From assembly GCA_963751665.1 (NCBI GenBank), contig CAVVVF010000004.1:372001-436000 (forward strand): a stretch of 64,000 bases of DNA, in the 5' to 3' direction. The translations under genes and the position numbers were made by a program. Below the pieces are notes generated by a model. The model was not told where the DNA came from. It searched no databases and saw nothing but the letters and a program-made list of their open reading frames with translations. How positions within the stretch are numbered: the first letter of the stretch is position 1; each line of letters opens with the position of its first letter. Source of the stretch: AC-69 sp963751665. Its GTDB lineage: Bacteria > Actinomycetota > UBA4738 > HRBIN12. Of the stretch, positions 9,905-18,283 are shown piece after piece.

Positions 9905-9934
9905 TTGACATCTCCGCACCTCGTTCGGTACGAA
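9905..9934 (+). promoter_or_regulatory. Candidate sigma-70-type promoter for the M23 protein
   Basis: TTGACA at 9905-9910 and TACGAA at 9929-9934 are separated by 18 bp, directly upstream of the ATG at 9946. The -35 box is a perfect consensus match; the -10 box is weak. The predicted transcript would have almost no leader. A short GAAGG before the ATG may serve as ribosome binding site. This is the only stretch between the acyl-CoA dehydrogenase and the M23 gene. Confidence 0.35.
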
Positions 9935-9945
9935 GGGTCACTTCC

Positions 9946-11106
9946 ATGAGGGCCAACCGGGGACGCTCTGCCTTCTTCCGGCGCCGCTTCGTCGGCGTTG
10001 CTGCGGCGTCCCTGCTATTGCTGATGGCCCTCGCGCCAACCGCCGGCGCCGGGCTTAAGCAGAGCTTGGATCAGGCAAAGGCTCGCTTGGCGGAGCTGAA
10101 GCACCAGATCGGAGCCCAACAGGCGGTCCTGGACCGGCTCTCGGCCCAGGCGGCGGCCATCGCCATGCAGCTCGACGAGCATCAGGCCGTCTACGAGCAG
10201 GTGACCGCGCAGCTCCAGCAGACCAAGGTGGAGCTCGGCGCGGCGAACCGGCGCTTCCAGGCCGTTCTGGATCAACTGAACCAACGCGTCCGCGAGACCT
10301 ACATGCAGGGGCCGGGGAGCCCGGTCGAGTTCCTCCTCGGCGCCACCTCGCTGGCCGACCTGTCCGACCGGCTCGAGTTCGTGGACGCGCTGACGCAGTC
10401 CGACTCCGACCTCGCCGGCCAGGTCCAGAACTTGAAGAACGAGCTGTCGGCCCAGGCCCGGAACCAGCAGCGGCTCCAGTCCCGGCAGGCCGGCATCCTG
10501 AGCCAGCTCCAGGATGAGAATGCACAGCTGCAGGCGCAGTTCCAGCAACAGAAGGCGATCTACGACGACATCCAGGCCAAGAGGGCCGAGGCCGAGAAGC
10601 TCGTGGAGCGGCTCGGCAGGGCCTATCGGGACTTCCTGGCATCCCTGTCCGGTGTCAGCAACGGCGTGTTCAAGGTGTGCCCCGTGGACCAGCCTCGGGC
10701 GGTGTACGACGGGTTCGGCGCGCCGCGCTACACGGGCGGCTATCACCCGCATGCCGGCAACGACATCGTGGCGCCCACGGGAACGGCCATCCGCGCGCCG
10801 TTCGCCGGCATCGCGCAGTCCTCCTACAACACCCTCGGGGGGAACGCCGTGTACGTGTACGGGGCCCTCGGCTACGTGTACAACGCGCACCTGTCGTCCT
10901 ACTCGGCCAACTCCAACGGCCCGGTCGCGGCGGGCGACGTCATCGGCTACGTCGGCGACTCGGGCGACGCCCTGGGCGGCGTGCCGCACGACCATTTCGA
11001 GTGGCACCCCAAGGTGATGCCGTCGAACTGGCCGACCAGCCCGTACGGGTACCAGGTGATCGGTAGCGCCCTGAACCCGTACCCGCTCCTTTCGCAGGTC
11101 TGCTGA
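9946..11106 (+). CDS. Secreted coiled-coil M23 family peptidase (EnvC/NlpD-like)
   Basis: 386 residues with a Tat/Sec-like N terminus (basic RGRSAFFRRRF, hydrophobic core, GAG cleavage zone near residue 36). A long coiled coil rich in Gln/Leu/Ala (roughly 38-230) precedes a lysostaphin-like M23 domain. Zinc ligands are visible as H269-x3-D273 (HAGND) and H348-x-H350 (HDH), so all three typical ligands are present and the domain may be catalytically active. Family members cleave peptidoglycan cross-bridges or activate amidases in division. Start chosen at ATG 9946 because it begins the signal peptide. The downstream copper-related genes run the same way, but any link is unclear. Confidence 0.9.
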   Translation: MRANRGRSAFFRRRFVGVAAASLLLLMALAPTAGAGLKQSLDQAKARLAELKHQIGAQQAVLDRLSAQAAAIAMQLDEHQAVYEQVTAQLQQTKVELGAANRRFQAVLDQLNQRVRETYMQGPGSPVEFLLGATSLADLSDRLEFVDALTQSDSDLAGQVQNLKNELSAQARNQQRLQSRQAGILSQLQDENAQLQAQFQQQKAIYDDIQAKRAEAEKLVERLGRAYRDFLASLSGVSNGVFKVCPVDQPRAVYDGFGAPRYTGGYHPHAGNDIVAPTGTAIRAPFAGIAQSSYNTLGGNAVYVYGALGYVYNAHLSSYSANSNGPVAAGDVIGYVGDSGDALGGVPHDHFEWHPKVMPSNWPTSPYGYQVIGSALNPYPLLSQVC

Positions 11107-11169
11107 GGATCACGGCGGCATGGAGCCTCTCCGCCGATGTCGGCGGGAGGCGATATCCTCCAGCCCGAG

Positions 11170-11763
11170 ATGCCTGAACGTCGAGCGGTCGGCGGGTTCC
11201 CCTTGGCGGGAACGGCGGTCGCCGGCGTCGTGCTTGGCCACTGGCTGACGTACGTCCTCGCAGTGACCGACCCCCACGTGCGGGCGGAGGTCCTCGCCGC
11301 CTCGGGGCACTCCTACTGGGTGCTGGCCGTCAAGGTGGCCGTCGTCCTGGTGTTCGCCGCGCTCGGCACCGTGCTCCTGCGGCATCTGGGCGGGCGCTCC
11401 CGCCCGGAGGAGACGGCGGAGGAGCCGTTCTCCTGGATCGCCGCTCGATTGTCCGTCCTGCAGGTCGTGGCGTTCGCGGCGATGGAGGTGACGGAGCGGC
11501 TCGTGGTTGGGGCCCCCATCGCCCACATGCTCCACCACCACTTGTTCCTGATGGGCGTGGCGGTTCAGCTCCTCGTGGCGTGCGCCGGCGGTCTCGTCCT
11601 GCTGTGGTTCAGCCGGGCGGCCGATCGCGTCGCGGACGCCCTCGGACGCCCCCGCCTGCCACGCCCCGCTGCCGTCCAGACCGTTCGGATCGAGTTCCAG
11701 ACAGCGTCTCCGGTCGACCCCGTCGGCGGCGGGGTCGGCCTCCGAGGTCCTCCCAGCCGCTGA
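11170..11763 (+). CDS. Histidine-rich four-helix membrane protein of unknown function
   Basis: 197 residues from ATG 11170 (MPERRAVGG); an in-frame ATG at 11137 would add 11 residues. Four predicted membrane helices. Histidines cluster at helix edges: GHW, DPH, GHSYW and HMLHHHLF. No family is recognised. It is the first gene of a same-strand cluster whose later members are a CopC-CopD fusion and small His-containing envelope proteins, so a role in metal (copper) movement or sensing across the membrane is a reasonable inference, not a demonstrated one. The C-terminal ~40 residues are Pro/Val/Gly-rich and look disordered. Confidence 0.7.
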   Translation: MPERRAVGGFPLAGTAVAGVVLGHWLTYVLAVTDPHVRAEVLAASGHSYWVLAVKVAVVLVFAALGTVLLRHLGGRSRPEETAEEPFSWIAARLSVLQVVAFAAMEVTERLVVGAPIAHMLHHHLFLMGVAVQLLVACAGGLVLLWFSRAADRVADALGRPRLPRPAAVQTVRIEFQTASPVDPVGGGVGLRGPPSR

Positions 11764-11856
11764 TCGAGGGAGCGCGCTCGCCGCATCCGGCCTGAGGGCC
11801 GGGCGATCCGTGGTGAGGCGCAAAGAGAGAGCCGTTCCCCCGAGAGGAGGCATTCC

Positions 11857-12579
11857 ATGAGAAGGAGGATCGCGGCCTGCGCGGCCGTCATCGTCGGGCT
11901 GTCCGGCGTCTTCGTGCTCGGGCTGGCCGGCCCGGCGTTGGCGCACGAGGAGCGTGTCGTCGGCGCCTATCACTTCGTCGTCGGGTGGGGGGACGAACCG
12001 GCGTACGCAGGTCTGAAGAACAGCGTCCAGCTCATCCTGAGCACCGACGCGGGAAAGCCCGTCACCAACCTCGGTGACTCGCTCAAGGTCGAGGTGATCT
12101 TCGGCCAGCGGAAGATGGAACTTCCCCTGGAGCCCGCGTTCGATCCGGCCGAGGGGTTCGGAACGCTGGGCGACTACCGAGGCTGGCTCATACCGACCGC
12201 GCCCGGCACCTACGCGTTCCACTTCTTCGGGTCCATCGGGAAGCAGAAGGTCGACGAGCGCTTCACCTCGGGCCCGACGACGTTCGACGACGTGGCGGAT
12301 CCGGCGGAGGTGGAGTTTCCCACGAAGGTCCCGACGGGTACCGAGCTCGCGGCGCGCCTGGATAGAGAGATCCCCCGCCTCACGGCCGCCGTCGTGAGCG
12401 CCCGGAGCGAGGCCGAGGACCGGGCCGACTCGGCCCGGACCCTGGCGATCGCCGGCATCGTCGTCGGCGCGCTCGGCCTCATCGTGGCCATGGTTGCGCT
12501 GGCCGGGTGGCGGAGGTCGGTCCGACGCGCAGCGCCGGTCGCGGTAGGGCCCGGGACCGAGGTGAGGGCACGGGACTGA
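11857..12579 (+). CDS. Exported, C-terminally anchored protein with predicted N-terminal His after cleavage
   Basis: 240 residues with a strong ribosome binding site (AGAGGAGG, about 7 bases before the ATG). A signal peptide ends GPALA, so the mature protein would begin with HEERVVGAYHF. A beta-rich extracellular domain (about 30-160) is followed by a helical linker and a C-terminal membrane helix with a basic tail. An N-terminal His exposed by signal peptidase is the arrangement used by CopC and YcnI-type proteins to bind Cu(II), and the next gene encodes CopC-CopD; copper binding is therefore inferred. It does not resemble DUF1775 (YcnI) in sequence. No enzymatic motif was seen. Confidence 0.75.
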   Translation: MRRRIAACAAVIVGLSGVFVLGLAGPALAHEERVVGAYHFVVGWGDEPAYAGLKNSVQLILSTDAGKPVTNLGDSLKVEVIFGQRKMELPLEPAFDPAEGFGTLGDYRGWLIPTAPGTYAFHFFGSIGKQKVDERFTSGPTTFDDVADPAEVEFPTKVPTGTELAARLDREIPRLTAAVVSARSEAEDRADSARTLAIAGIVVGALGLIVAMVALAGWRRSVRRAAPVAVGPGTEVRARD

Positions 12580-12584
12580 GGTCG

Positions 12585-14555
12585 ATGCGGCGCTTCTTCC
12601 TCGCGGTGCTCGGAGCGGGCCTGCTGGTCATCTTGATCGGCCAGCCTGCGGCGGCGCACGCCATGCTGCGCCGGTCTGAGCCCGAGAGCGGCGCGCTGCT
12701 CCAGACGGCCCCATCGAGGGTGGTGACCACGTTCACCGAACCGCCGGATCCGAGCCTGTCGATCATCCACGTGCTCGACGAGAGCGGCACGGACGTCGAG
12801 CGGGGCAAGGCGGAACCGGTACCGGGGGCTCCGCTCGAGCTCCAGGTAGCCCTTCCATCGCTCCCCGACGGCGTGTACACGGTGACGTGGCGGACCGTGT
12901 CGGAGACCGACGGGCACGTGACCGGCGGTTCCTTCGCGTTCGGCGTCGGGGTGGCCTCCACGGGCCCCGTCACGTCGAGCGGCGCGGTCCTTCCGTCCAC
13001 GCCGTCGCCGTCACCGCTCGCGGCGGTGGGCCGTTGGGGGCTGTACGCGGGGCTGGCCCTCCTGCTCGGCGGGGCCGTACTTGGGCTGTTCGTGTTCGGT
13101 GGACGGATCCCCTCCTCGAGGTGGGTGCTCGCCGCCGCCTGGCTGACCGGCGCCATCGGCCTCGCGCTGATGACCGTTGCCGAGCGCTCGACCGTGGGCG
13201 TCTCCTACGGGACGCTCCTGCGATCGTCGGCCGGGGACCAGCTCATCCGCCAGGGGGTCGGGCTGGCGGTCGTGGCGATCGCGGTGATCGTTGCGACGAT
13301 CCGGCCCCAGAGGCCTGGGTTGATCCTCCTCGGCCTGGCTGCCGCGGGCGCCATGCTCCTCCGTGCGCAGGCCGGCCACGCGGGCTCCGAGTCCCCGGTC
13401 TGGTTCAACGTCGGCATGCAATGGCTACACCTCCTGGCGGTAGGGGTGTGGGTCGGGGGCCTGGCCTGGTTGCTGCTCGGGATCCGGTCGAGCGGTCCGA
13501 GCGTGCGCGCCGGCGTGGGGCGGTTCTCTTTCATCGCCGGCATCGCGCTGGCTGTGGTGGCGGTGACCGGCGTAGTGCGAGCGATCGACGAGATCGGAGG
13601 GGTCGGCGCATGGCGCCGGCTGTTCGAGACGAGCTTCGGGGTCACGCTGTCGATCAAGGTCGCGTTGTTCGCCGGGCTCGTGGCCCTGGGGGCGCGAAAC
13701 AGGTACGTGAACGTCCCGGCGGTTGTCCAGCGGGGCGAGCGGGTGCGGTCACTCCGCCGGACCGTTGGCGGGGAGGTCGCCCTGGCCGTGGGAATCTTCG
13801 GCGTCACCGGGGTGCTGACGCAGTTGCCGCCGGCCGCGCACGTCGCCGCCGCCGCGCCGCCGCCGCCGGCCCAGGTGGTGGCGACGGGGAGCGACTTCGC
13901 CACGTCCGCCCGGGTGCGGTTGACGGTCATGCCGGGGACCGTGGGCCCCAATCACTTCGAGGCCCGGATCGTCGATTACGACACCGGGGAACCCCTCCAC
14001 GCGAGTAGCGTCTCGCTGAAGTTCAGCCAGCCGTCGCACCCCGAGCTCGGCACGCCCAGCCTGGACCTGTCCAGGATGGCCCCCGGGATGTGGATGGGTG
14101 AGGGGACACCTCTCTCGATGCCCGGCGCGTGGGACGTGTCGGTCTTGATCCAGGGTACGGCCGGCTCCGTGGTGGTACCGCTCGAGGTCCAGACCCGGGC
14201 TCCGCCCCAGCACGTCGAGGTAACGCGGGCTCCGGGCCAACCGACGCTGTACACCATCACCCTGCCTGGTGGGTTGTCGCTCCAGACGTACGTCGATCCC
14301 GGCACGCCCGGGAACGACGTGGTGCACTTCACGTTCTTCCAGGCCTCCGGAGACGAGCAGCCCATCGCGTCGGCCACGGCGACCGCCACCACCCCGGCCG
14401 GCCACACGGACGATCTGCCTTTGATCCGCTTCGATCCGGGACACTTCGTGGCGAACACCCGGCTCGATGAAGGACACTGGCGCTTCAGCATCCAGGCCAC
14501 GACGAAGGAGGGAGTCTCGCTATCCGCGTACTTCGACCAGACCATCTCGTCGTGA
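12585..14555 (+). CDS. CopC-CopD fusion copper transport protein with C-terminal beta domain
   Basis: 656 residues. Signal peptide ending QPAAA; the mature chain would start HAMLRRSEPESGALL, the Cu(II)-binding start of CopC domains. The CopC domain ends with the conserved DGHVTGGSFAFGV. A CopD membrane domain with several helices (about 145-430) follows, then an exported FixH/YtkA-like beta domain (about 455-560). This three-part layout is that of YcnJ-type copper importers. It begins 5 bp after the previous stop and overlaps the next gene by GTGA, so it is the centre of the cassette at 11.2-18.2 kb. Such proteins are thought to bring copper into the cytoplasm. Confidence 0.93.
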   Translation: MRRFFLAVLGAGLLVILIGQPAAAHAMLRRSEPESGALLQTAPSRVVTTFTEPPDPSLSIIHVLDESGTDVERGKAEPVPGAPLELQVALPSLPDGVYTVTWRTVSETDGHVTGGSFAFGVGVASTGPVTSSGAVLPSTPSPSPLAAVGRWGLYAGLALLLGGAVLGLFVFGGRIPSSRWVLAAAWLTGAIGLALMTVAERSTVGVSYGTLLRSSAGDQLIRQGVGLAVVAIAVIVATIRPQRPGLILLGLAAAGAMLLRAQAGHAGSESPVWFNVGMQWLHLLAVGVWVGGLAWLLLGIRSSGPSVRAGVGRFSFIAGIALAVVAVTGVVRAIDEIGGVGAWRRLFETSFGVTLSIKVALFAGLVALGARNRYVNVPAVVQRGERVRSLRRTVGGEVALAVGIFGVTGVLTQLPPAAHVAAAAPPPPAQVVATGSDFATSARVRLTVMPGTVGPNHFEARIVDYDTGEPLHASSVSLKFSQPSHPELGTPSLDLSRMAPGMWMGEGTPLSMPGAWDVSVLIQGTAGSVVVPLEVQTRAPPQHVEVTRAPGQPTLYTITLPGGLSLQTYVDPGTPGNDVVHFTFFQASGDEQPIASATATATTPAGHTDDLPLIRFDPGHFVANTRLDEGHWRFSIQATTKEGVSLSAYFDQTISS

Positions 14556-15001
14556 GGAACGACACTCGATCCGGCAGCCCGCGGTCCGCGTGGTGGAGGC
14601 TGGCGGTCCTGGTCCTAGCCGTGGTGGCGTCGGCGTGCGCAAAGGGGAGCGACGCAGCTGGGGCAACGCACACGCCGTACGTCCGGCCGAGCTCGCCGGC
14701 CAAGGTGGCCATCCTGTCGCCGACCAACGGCGAGGTTGTGCAGGGCTCGGACGTGAAGATCCGGGTCGAGCTCACCGGGGCGAAGATCGTCCCGGCGACC
14801 ACGACCGACATCGTGCCCACCAAGGGCCACCTCCACGTGTACCTCGACGACCAGATCGTGTCGATGAACTTCAAGCTCTCGGGCGACATCGGTGAGGTCG
14901 CGCCCGGGATGCACGTCCTGCGCGTGGAGTTCGTGGCCTCCGACCACCTGCCGTTCGATCCGCGGGTCTTTACCGCCGTGACGTTCGAGGCCAAGCGATG
15001 A
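14552..15001 (+). CDS. Lipoprotein with conserved GHLH / DHxPFDP motifs
   Basis: 149 residues from GTG 14552, overlapping the CopCD stop. A signal peptide with a lipobox-like VASAC predicts a membrane-anchored lipoprotein. The mature part is a single Ig-like beta domain: VAILSPTNGEVVQGSDVKI, then GHLHVYLDDQIVSM and VASDHLPFDPRVFTAVTF. It is a paralogue of the protein at 17686-18237, which shares the G-H-x-H, LD, VSM, EFVA-DH-PFDP pattern. The conserved His and Asp residues and the position next to CopCD suggest metal binding, but this is inference. No named function is known to me. Confidence 0.78.
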   Translation: MRNDTRSGSPRSAWWRLAVLVLAVVASACAKGSDAAGATHTPYVRPSSPAKVAILSPTNGEVVQGSDVKIRVELTGAKIVPATTTDIVPTKGHLHVYLDDQIVSMNFKLSGDIGEVAPGMHVLRVEFVASDHLPFDPRVFTAVTFEAKR

Positions 15002-15579
15002 TGCCGTCCACGAGCCGAGCCGGGGTTCGTTGGTGGCAAGCCGAGGCGGTGGGGCCGGCCGCCGCCCTGGCGGCGACGGGCCTCGCGCTGCTGTTGCTGC
15101 GGGTTCGGTTGCTCGGGAACCCATCGGCGACGGTCCTTTTCGCTGCCACCTACGTGCTCATCGGCGCGGCGTCCTTGGCCGTGCCGGTGGGGCCGGACGG
15201 GGGCCGCCGGTTGAGCCCGGCCGTCGCGCTCGTGATCGGCGTCGGGGCGATGGCCCTTGCGATGTTCGTCGCGGGGCCGAGGATCCCGGTCCGCATCGGT
15301 CCCGGAGCGGTCGCGTTGAACACGCTCGCCGCGGTCTCCGAAGAGGCGTTCTTCCGTCGCTTCCTGTACGGGAGACTCGCCCGGTTCGGCGCGGTCGCGG
15401 CTGTGGCCGCGACCGCGCTCCTGTTCGCCCTGGTCCACCTCCCCGCGTACGGCGTCGCGGCGTTCTGGGTGGACCTGGGGGCCGGGTTGCTGCTGTCGTG
15501 GCAGCGATGGGCCTCCGGCACCTGGACCGTCCCCGCCGCCACCCACGTGGCGGCCAACCTGCTGGCGGTGATGCCATGA
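14998..15579 (+). CDS. CPBP-family intramembrane metalloprotease (CAAX-like, Abi)
   Basis: 193 residues and about six membrane helices. All three family motifs are present: EExxxR (E115-E116, EEAFFRR), FxxxH (H147 in FALVHLP) and HxxxN (H183, N187). These residues bind the catalytic zinc or water in CAAX prenyl protease Rce1 and bacterial CPBP homologues. The ATG at 14998 overlaps the lipoprotein stop (ATGA), so it is translationally coupled to the copper-cassette genes. Bacterial CPBP members have been linked to bacteriocin immunity and envelope protein processing; the target here is unknown. Confidence 0.88.
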   Translation: MMPSTSRAGVRWWQAEAVGPAAALAATGLALLLLRVRLLGNPSATVLFAATYVLIGAASLAVPVGPDGGRRLSPAVALVIGVGAMALAMFVAGPRIPVRIGPGAVALNTLAAVSEEAFFRRFLYGRLARFGAVAAVAATALLFALVHLPAYGVAAFWVDLGAGLLLSWQRWASGTWTVPAATHVAANLLAVMP

Positions 15580-16838
15580 AGAAGAAGAAGCCTTCCACGA
15601 TCGCGCTGGCGCTCGCGCTCGTACTCGCCGCGGGGGCGAGCGCGTGCTCCTCCTCGCCCGCTCCCATCCGGGTGGGTGCCATCTATCCGCTGAGCGGGTC
15701 GCAGGGTCCCGGCGGCGTGGACGAGTACCGAGGCGTTCGACTGGCCGTGGGCTTGGTGAACGCCGACGGTGGGGTCGACGGCCGGCCCGTGGAGCTCGAA
15801 GCGCTGGACGTGCCCGGGTCCGACGCCGCCCCGGGGGCGGTAGCTGCGCTCGGCGGCCAGGGGATCCACTTCGTGCTGGGAAGCTACGGGAGCACGATCT
15901 CGGAGCCGGCCGCGGCGGCGGCCGCCCATCGGCACATGCTGTTCTGGGAGACGGGTGCGGTGGGGTCCATGCCGGCGCCCGGGTCAGGCGGCCGATACTT
16001 CTTCCGCGTGGCCCCCGGCGGGAGCGTGCTGGGGCAGGCGGCCGTCTCGTTCGTGGCCGATCAGCTGGCTCCGCTCTTGCATCGCCCCGCCTCGTCCATG
16101 CGGTTCGCCGTCGCCAACGTCGACGACGTCTACGGCTCAGCGGTGGCCGCCGGGGCGGTCGACGAGATCCACACCCTCGGCCTTCCCTTCGCCGGCCAGT
16201 TCCCCTACGACCTGTCCCATCCCGATCCTGCGGGCGTCGTTCGCAGGATCGTCCGGGCGAAGCCCGACGTCTTGTTCGTCGCGGCCTACATGCAGGACGG
16301 CATCGCCCTTCGTCGGGAGATGGTTCGCCAGCGGCTCCCGCTGCTGGTGAACATCGGGACCTCCTCGAGCTACTGCATGCCGGAGTTCGGTGCCGCGCTG
16401 AAGCGAGAGGCCGTGGGCCTGTTCGCCTCCGACAAGCCCGATGCCGACGCCATCGACGCCTCAGGGCTCACGCCGGACGCCCGCGCCCTGCTCGAGCGCG
16501 CGAGGTCCCTGTACCGGTCGAGGTACCACGAGGAGATGAGCGCACCGGCGCTGGCGGGCTTCTCCGCCGCGTGGGCGCTGTTCCACACCGTCATGCCGGC
16601 CGCGAGCGAGCTCACGCCGGAAGCGGTTGCGGCCCAGGCCCTCCGGGCGCGGATCCCTCCGGGCGGGCTGCCGAACGGCAGCGGGCTCGAGTTCTCGCCG
16701 CCGGGGGCGACCGATCCCGGTGCCAATCTGTTGGCGGCGACCGTCATCTGGGAGTGGCTAGGGGTCGAGCAGCGTGCCGTGGTGTGGCCGAGGCAGTTCG
16801 CCACGGCGGCGATCCGGCCGATCTCGATCGGCCCGTGA
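15576..16838 (+). CDS. Periplasmic amino-acid-type substrate-binding lipoprotein (LivK-like), orphan
   Basis: 420 residues. Lipoprotein signal with GASAC lipobox, then the type I periplasmic-binding fold of branched-chain amino acid receptors (RVGAIYPLSGSQGPGG, FVLGSYGST, AVANVDDVYGSA). No LivH/M/G/F permease or ATPase genes are nearby, so it is an orphan receptor. It starts at an ATG overlapping the protease stop and its own stop overlaps the next gene, placing it firmly inside the CopCD-containing operon. It may sense or deliver a small ligand to another transporter; ligand unknown. Confidence 0.88.
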   Translation: MKKKKPSTIALALALVLAAGASACSSSPAPIRVGAIYPLSGSQGPGGVDEYRGVRLAVGLVNADGGVDGRPVELEALDVPGSDAAPGAVAALGGQGIHFVLGSYGSTISEPAAAAAAHRHMLFWETGAVGSMPAPGSGGRYFFRVAPGGSVLGQAAVSFVADQLAPLLHRPASSMRFAVANVDDVYGSAVAAGAVDEIHTLGLPFAGQFPYDLSHPDPAGVVRRIVRAKPDVLFVAAYMQDGIALRREMVRQRLPLLVNIGTSSSYCMPEFGAALKREAVGLFASDKPDADAIDASGLTPDARALLERARSLYRSRYHEEMSAPALAGFSAAWALFHTVMPAASELTPEAVAAQALRARIPPGGLPNGSGLEFSPPGATDPGANLLAATVIWEWLGVEQRAVVWPRQFATAAIRPISIGP

Positions 16839-17689
16839 GGGACTCGCACCGGGCCCTGGCGCTCGGGCTGGCGGTGGCGGGCCTGTACCTGGCGGCGGCG
16901 GCGGCCGGCGGGAGGCTCAGCCCGTTCGCCCGCAGGCCCATCCTCGACGGCTTCGCCCCGCCCCCGCCGTACCGGTGGGTGAGCCCTCCGCCCGACCTCG
17001 CGTCCACCAACAGGCCCCCGTCGGCAGGGCGCTTCACGTTGAGCCTCAGTCCCGGCACAGGATCGAAGGCGGATGTGTTCAGTACCGCCGACGGCCAGGT
17101 CAGCCTGGCCCTGGGGGACGGTGCCATCCCGTCCCGCCAAGGTGAGGACTCCGCGCTGTTGACCATCACGCCGATGGCTCCGGCGACGGGCGCAGAAGTC
17201 CCGCGCAAGCTCCAGATCGCGGGCAACGTGTACCGGATCGCGGCGGAGTATGAGCCGAGCGGGACCCCAGTACTCCGCCTTCGCAGCCCAGCCCGGCTGG
17301 TGATGGCCTACCCGCTCCCGATCGACGTCGCCGTCTACCATCACACGCTGCTCCACTCGGAGAACGGGGATTCCTGGACCCCACTTCGGAGCACCGACTC
17401 CCTCGTCGGGCAGCTCGTGCATGCCGACGTCACCGAGCTCGGGTTCTTCGCGGTGGGCCAGGCCGTCCTGGGGACGACGACGCCCTCCGCCCCGTCGGGC
17501 GGCGGGACGGTGTTCGTGGTCGTCTTGGTGGCGGGGTTCGCCGTGCTCGCGGTCATCGTCGTGGCGGAGATCAGACGGCGGGCTCGCCGACGCGCTGCAC
17601 GGTCCCGGCGCCCGCCCCCGCCCCGGCGCCGGCCTCCGCCCCCGCGCCGGCCTCCGCCCCCGCGCCGCCGCGTCGATCCCTGGGAGTGA
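16835..17689 (+). CDS. Single-pass envelope protein with Pro/Arg-rich cytoplasmic tail
   Basis: 284 residues from GTG 16835 (GTGA overlap). N-terminal hydrophobic segment (signal peptide or anchor), a beta-rich extracellular region of about 190 residues, a clear C-terminal helix (VFVVVLVAGFAVLAVIVVAE), then a highly basic tail of alternating Arg and Pro runs ending VDPWE. The tail contains a tandem DNA repeat (see 17614-17667). No known family is recognised. It is embedded in the CopCD cassette between the LivK-like receptor and the second His-motif protein, overlapping both, so it is probably part of the same envelope system. Confidence 0.72.
   Translation: MRDSHRALALGLAVAGLYLAAAAAGGRLSPFARRPILDGFAPPPPYRWVSPPPDLASTNRPPSAGRFTLSLSPGTGSKADVFSTADGQVSLALGDGAIPSRQGEDSALLTITPMAPATGAEVPRKLQIAGNVYRIAAEYEPSGTPVLRLRSPARLVMAYPLPIDVAVYHHTLLHSENGDSWTPLRSTDSLVGQLVHADVTELGFFAVGQAVLGTTTPSAPSGGGTVFVVVLVAGFAVLAVIVVAEIRRRARRRAARSRRPPPPRRRPPPPRRPPPPRRRVDPWE
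17614..17667 (+). repeat. 18-bp tandem repeat encoding a Pro/Arg tail
   Basis: Two exact copies of an 18-base unit (GCCTCCGCCCCCGCGCCG) lie at 17632-17649 and 17650-17667, preceded by a degenerate copy from 17614. The unit is in frame and encodes a Pro-run flanked by Arg. It lies inside the gene at 16835-17689 and likely varies in copy number by slippage. Confidence 0.85.
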
Positions 17690-18237
17690 GCGTGCTCGCC
17701 GATGGGACCGGCTCCTCGGTCGACGAGGGCGTGCAGAGCCTGCTGTTCCTGGCCACGCTGATCCTGACCTGGGTGGGGGTCTCGCGGATCCGCGGCACCG
17801 GCTTCCGGCGGCTTCCCCGGGCGGCCGGGTGGATCGCCGTCCTCTTCGCCGGGTGCGCGTTGGTGGCCGCGTTCGTCGTTCCACCCAGGCTCCGGCCGAC
17901 GATCGCGGCCGTTCGACCCACGACCAATGCCCGCCTGGAGATCCTGTCCCCGCGACCGGGCCAGGAGTTCCAGGGCGATCCGGCCGACGTGCCGGTCCGC
18001 CTCGGGCTCATCGGGGGGAAGATCGTTGCCCTCACCTCCTCACGCCTGGTGCCGAACGAGGGCCACGTCCACCTGATCCTGGACGGCCGGCTCGTGTCCA
18101 TGACGTCCTCGAGCGACCAGACCCTGCCGCTCTCGCCGGGCACGTACCTCCTGGAGGCCGAGTTCGTGGCCGTCGACCACGGGCCCTTCGACCCGCCGGT
18201 AACGGCCTCGGTGACGTTCAGGGTCATCCCGCCGTGA
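17686..18237 (+). CDS. Membrane-anchored paralogue of the GHLH/DHxPFDP lipoprotein
   Basis: 183 residues from GTG 17686 (GTGA overlap). Two membrane segments at the N terminus replace the lipobox of its relative at 14552-15001, followed by the same Ig-like domain: ARLEILSPRPGQEFQGD, GHVHLILDGRLVSM and EFVAVDHGPFDPPVTASVTF. Shared invariant positions (G-H-x-H, LD, VSM, DH-x-PFDP) mark a small family with two copies in one operon. It is the last gene of the coupled cassette; the next gene (hydroxyacyl-CoA dehydrogenase) is separated by 46 bp and has its own ribosome binding site. Metal binding is inferred. Confidence 0.78.
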   Translation: MSVLADGTGSSVDEGVQSLLFLATLILTWVGVSRIRGTGFRRLPRAAGWIAVLFAGCALVAAFVVPPRLRPTIAAVRPTTNARLEILSPRPGQEFQGDPADVPVRLGLIGGKIVALTSSRLVPNEGHVHLILDGRLVSMTSSSDQTLPLSPGTYLLEAEFVAVDHGPFDPPVTASVTFRVIPP

Positions 18238-18283
18238 GCGGACCCCCGGGTACGCTTGGCCCCTGACGGGCGGGAGGACGGCG

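Noticed and set aside
12210..12917. Separate reverse-strand genes in the CopCD region
   Set aside because: No ribosome binding sites or domains; the plus-strand genes are coupled and have recognisable products.
17614..17667. Tandem repeat considered as a CRISPR-like array
   Set aside because: Units are directly adjacent without spacers and lie in frame inside a coding sequence.
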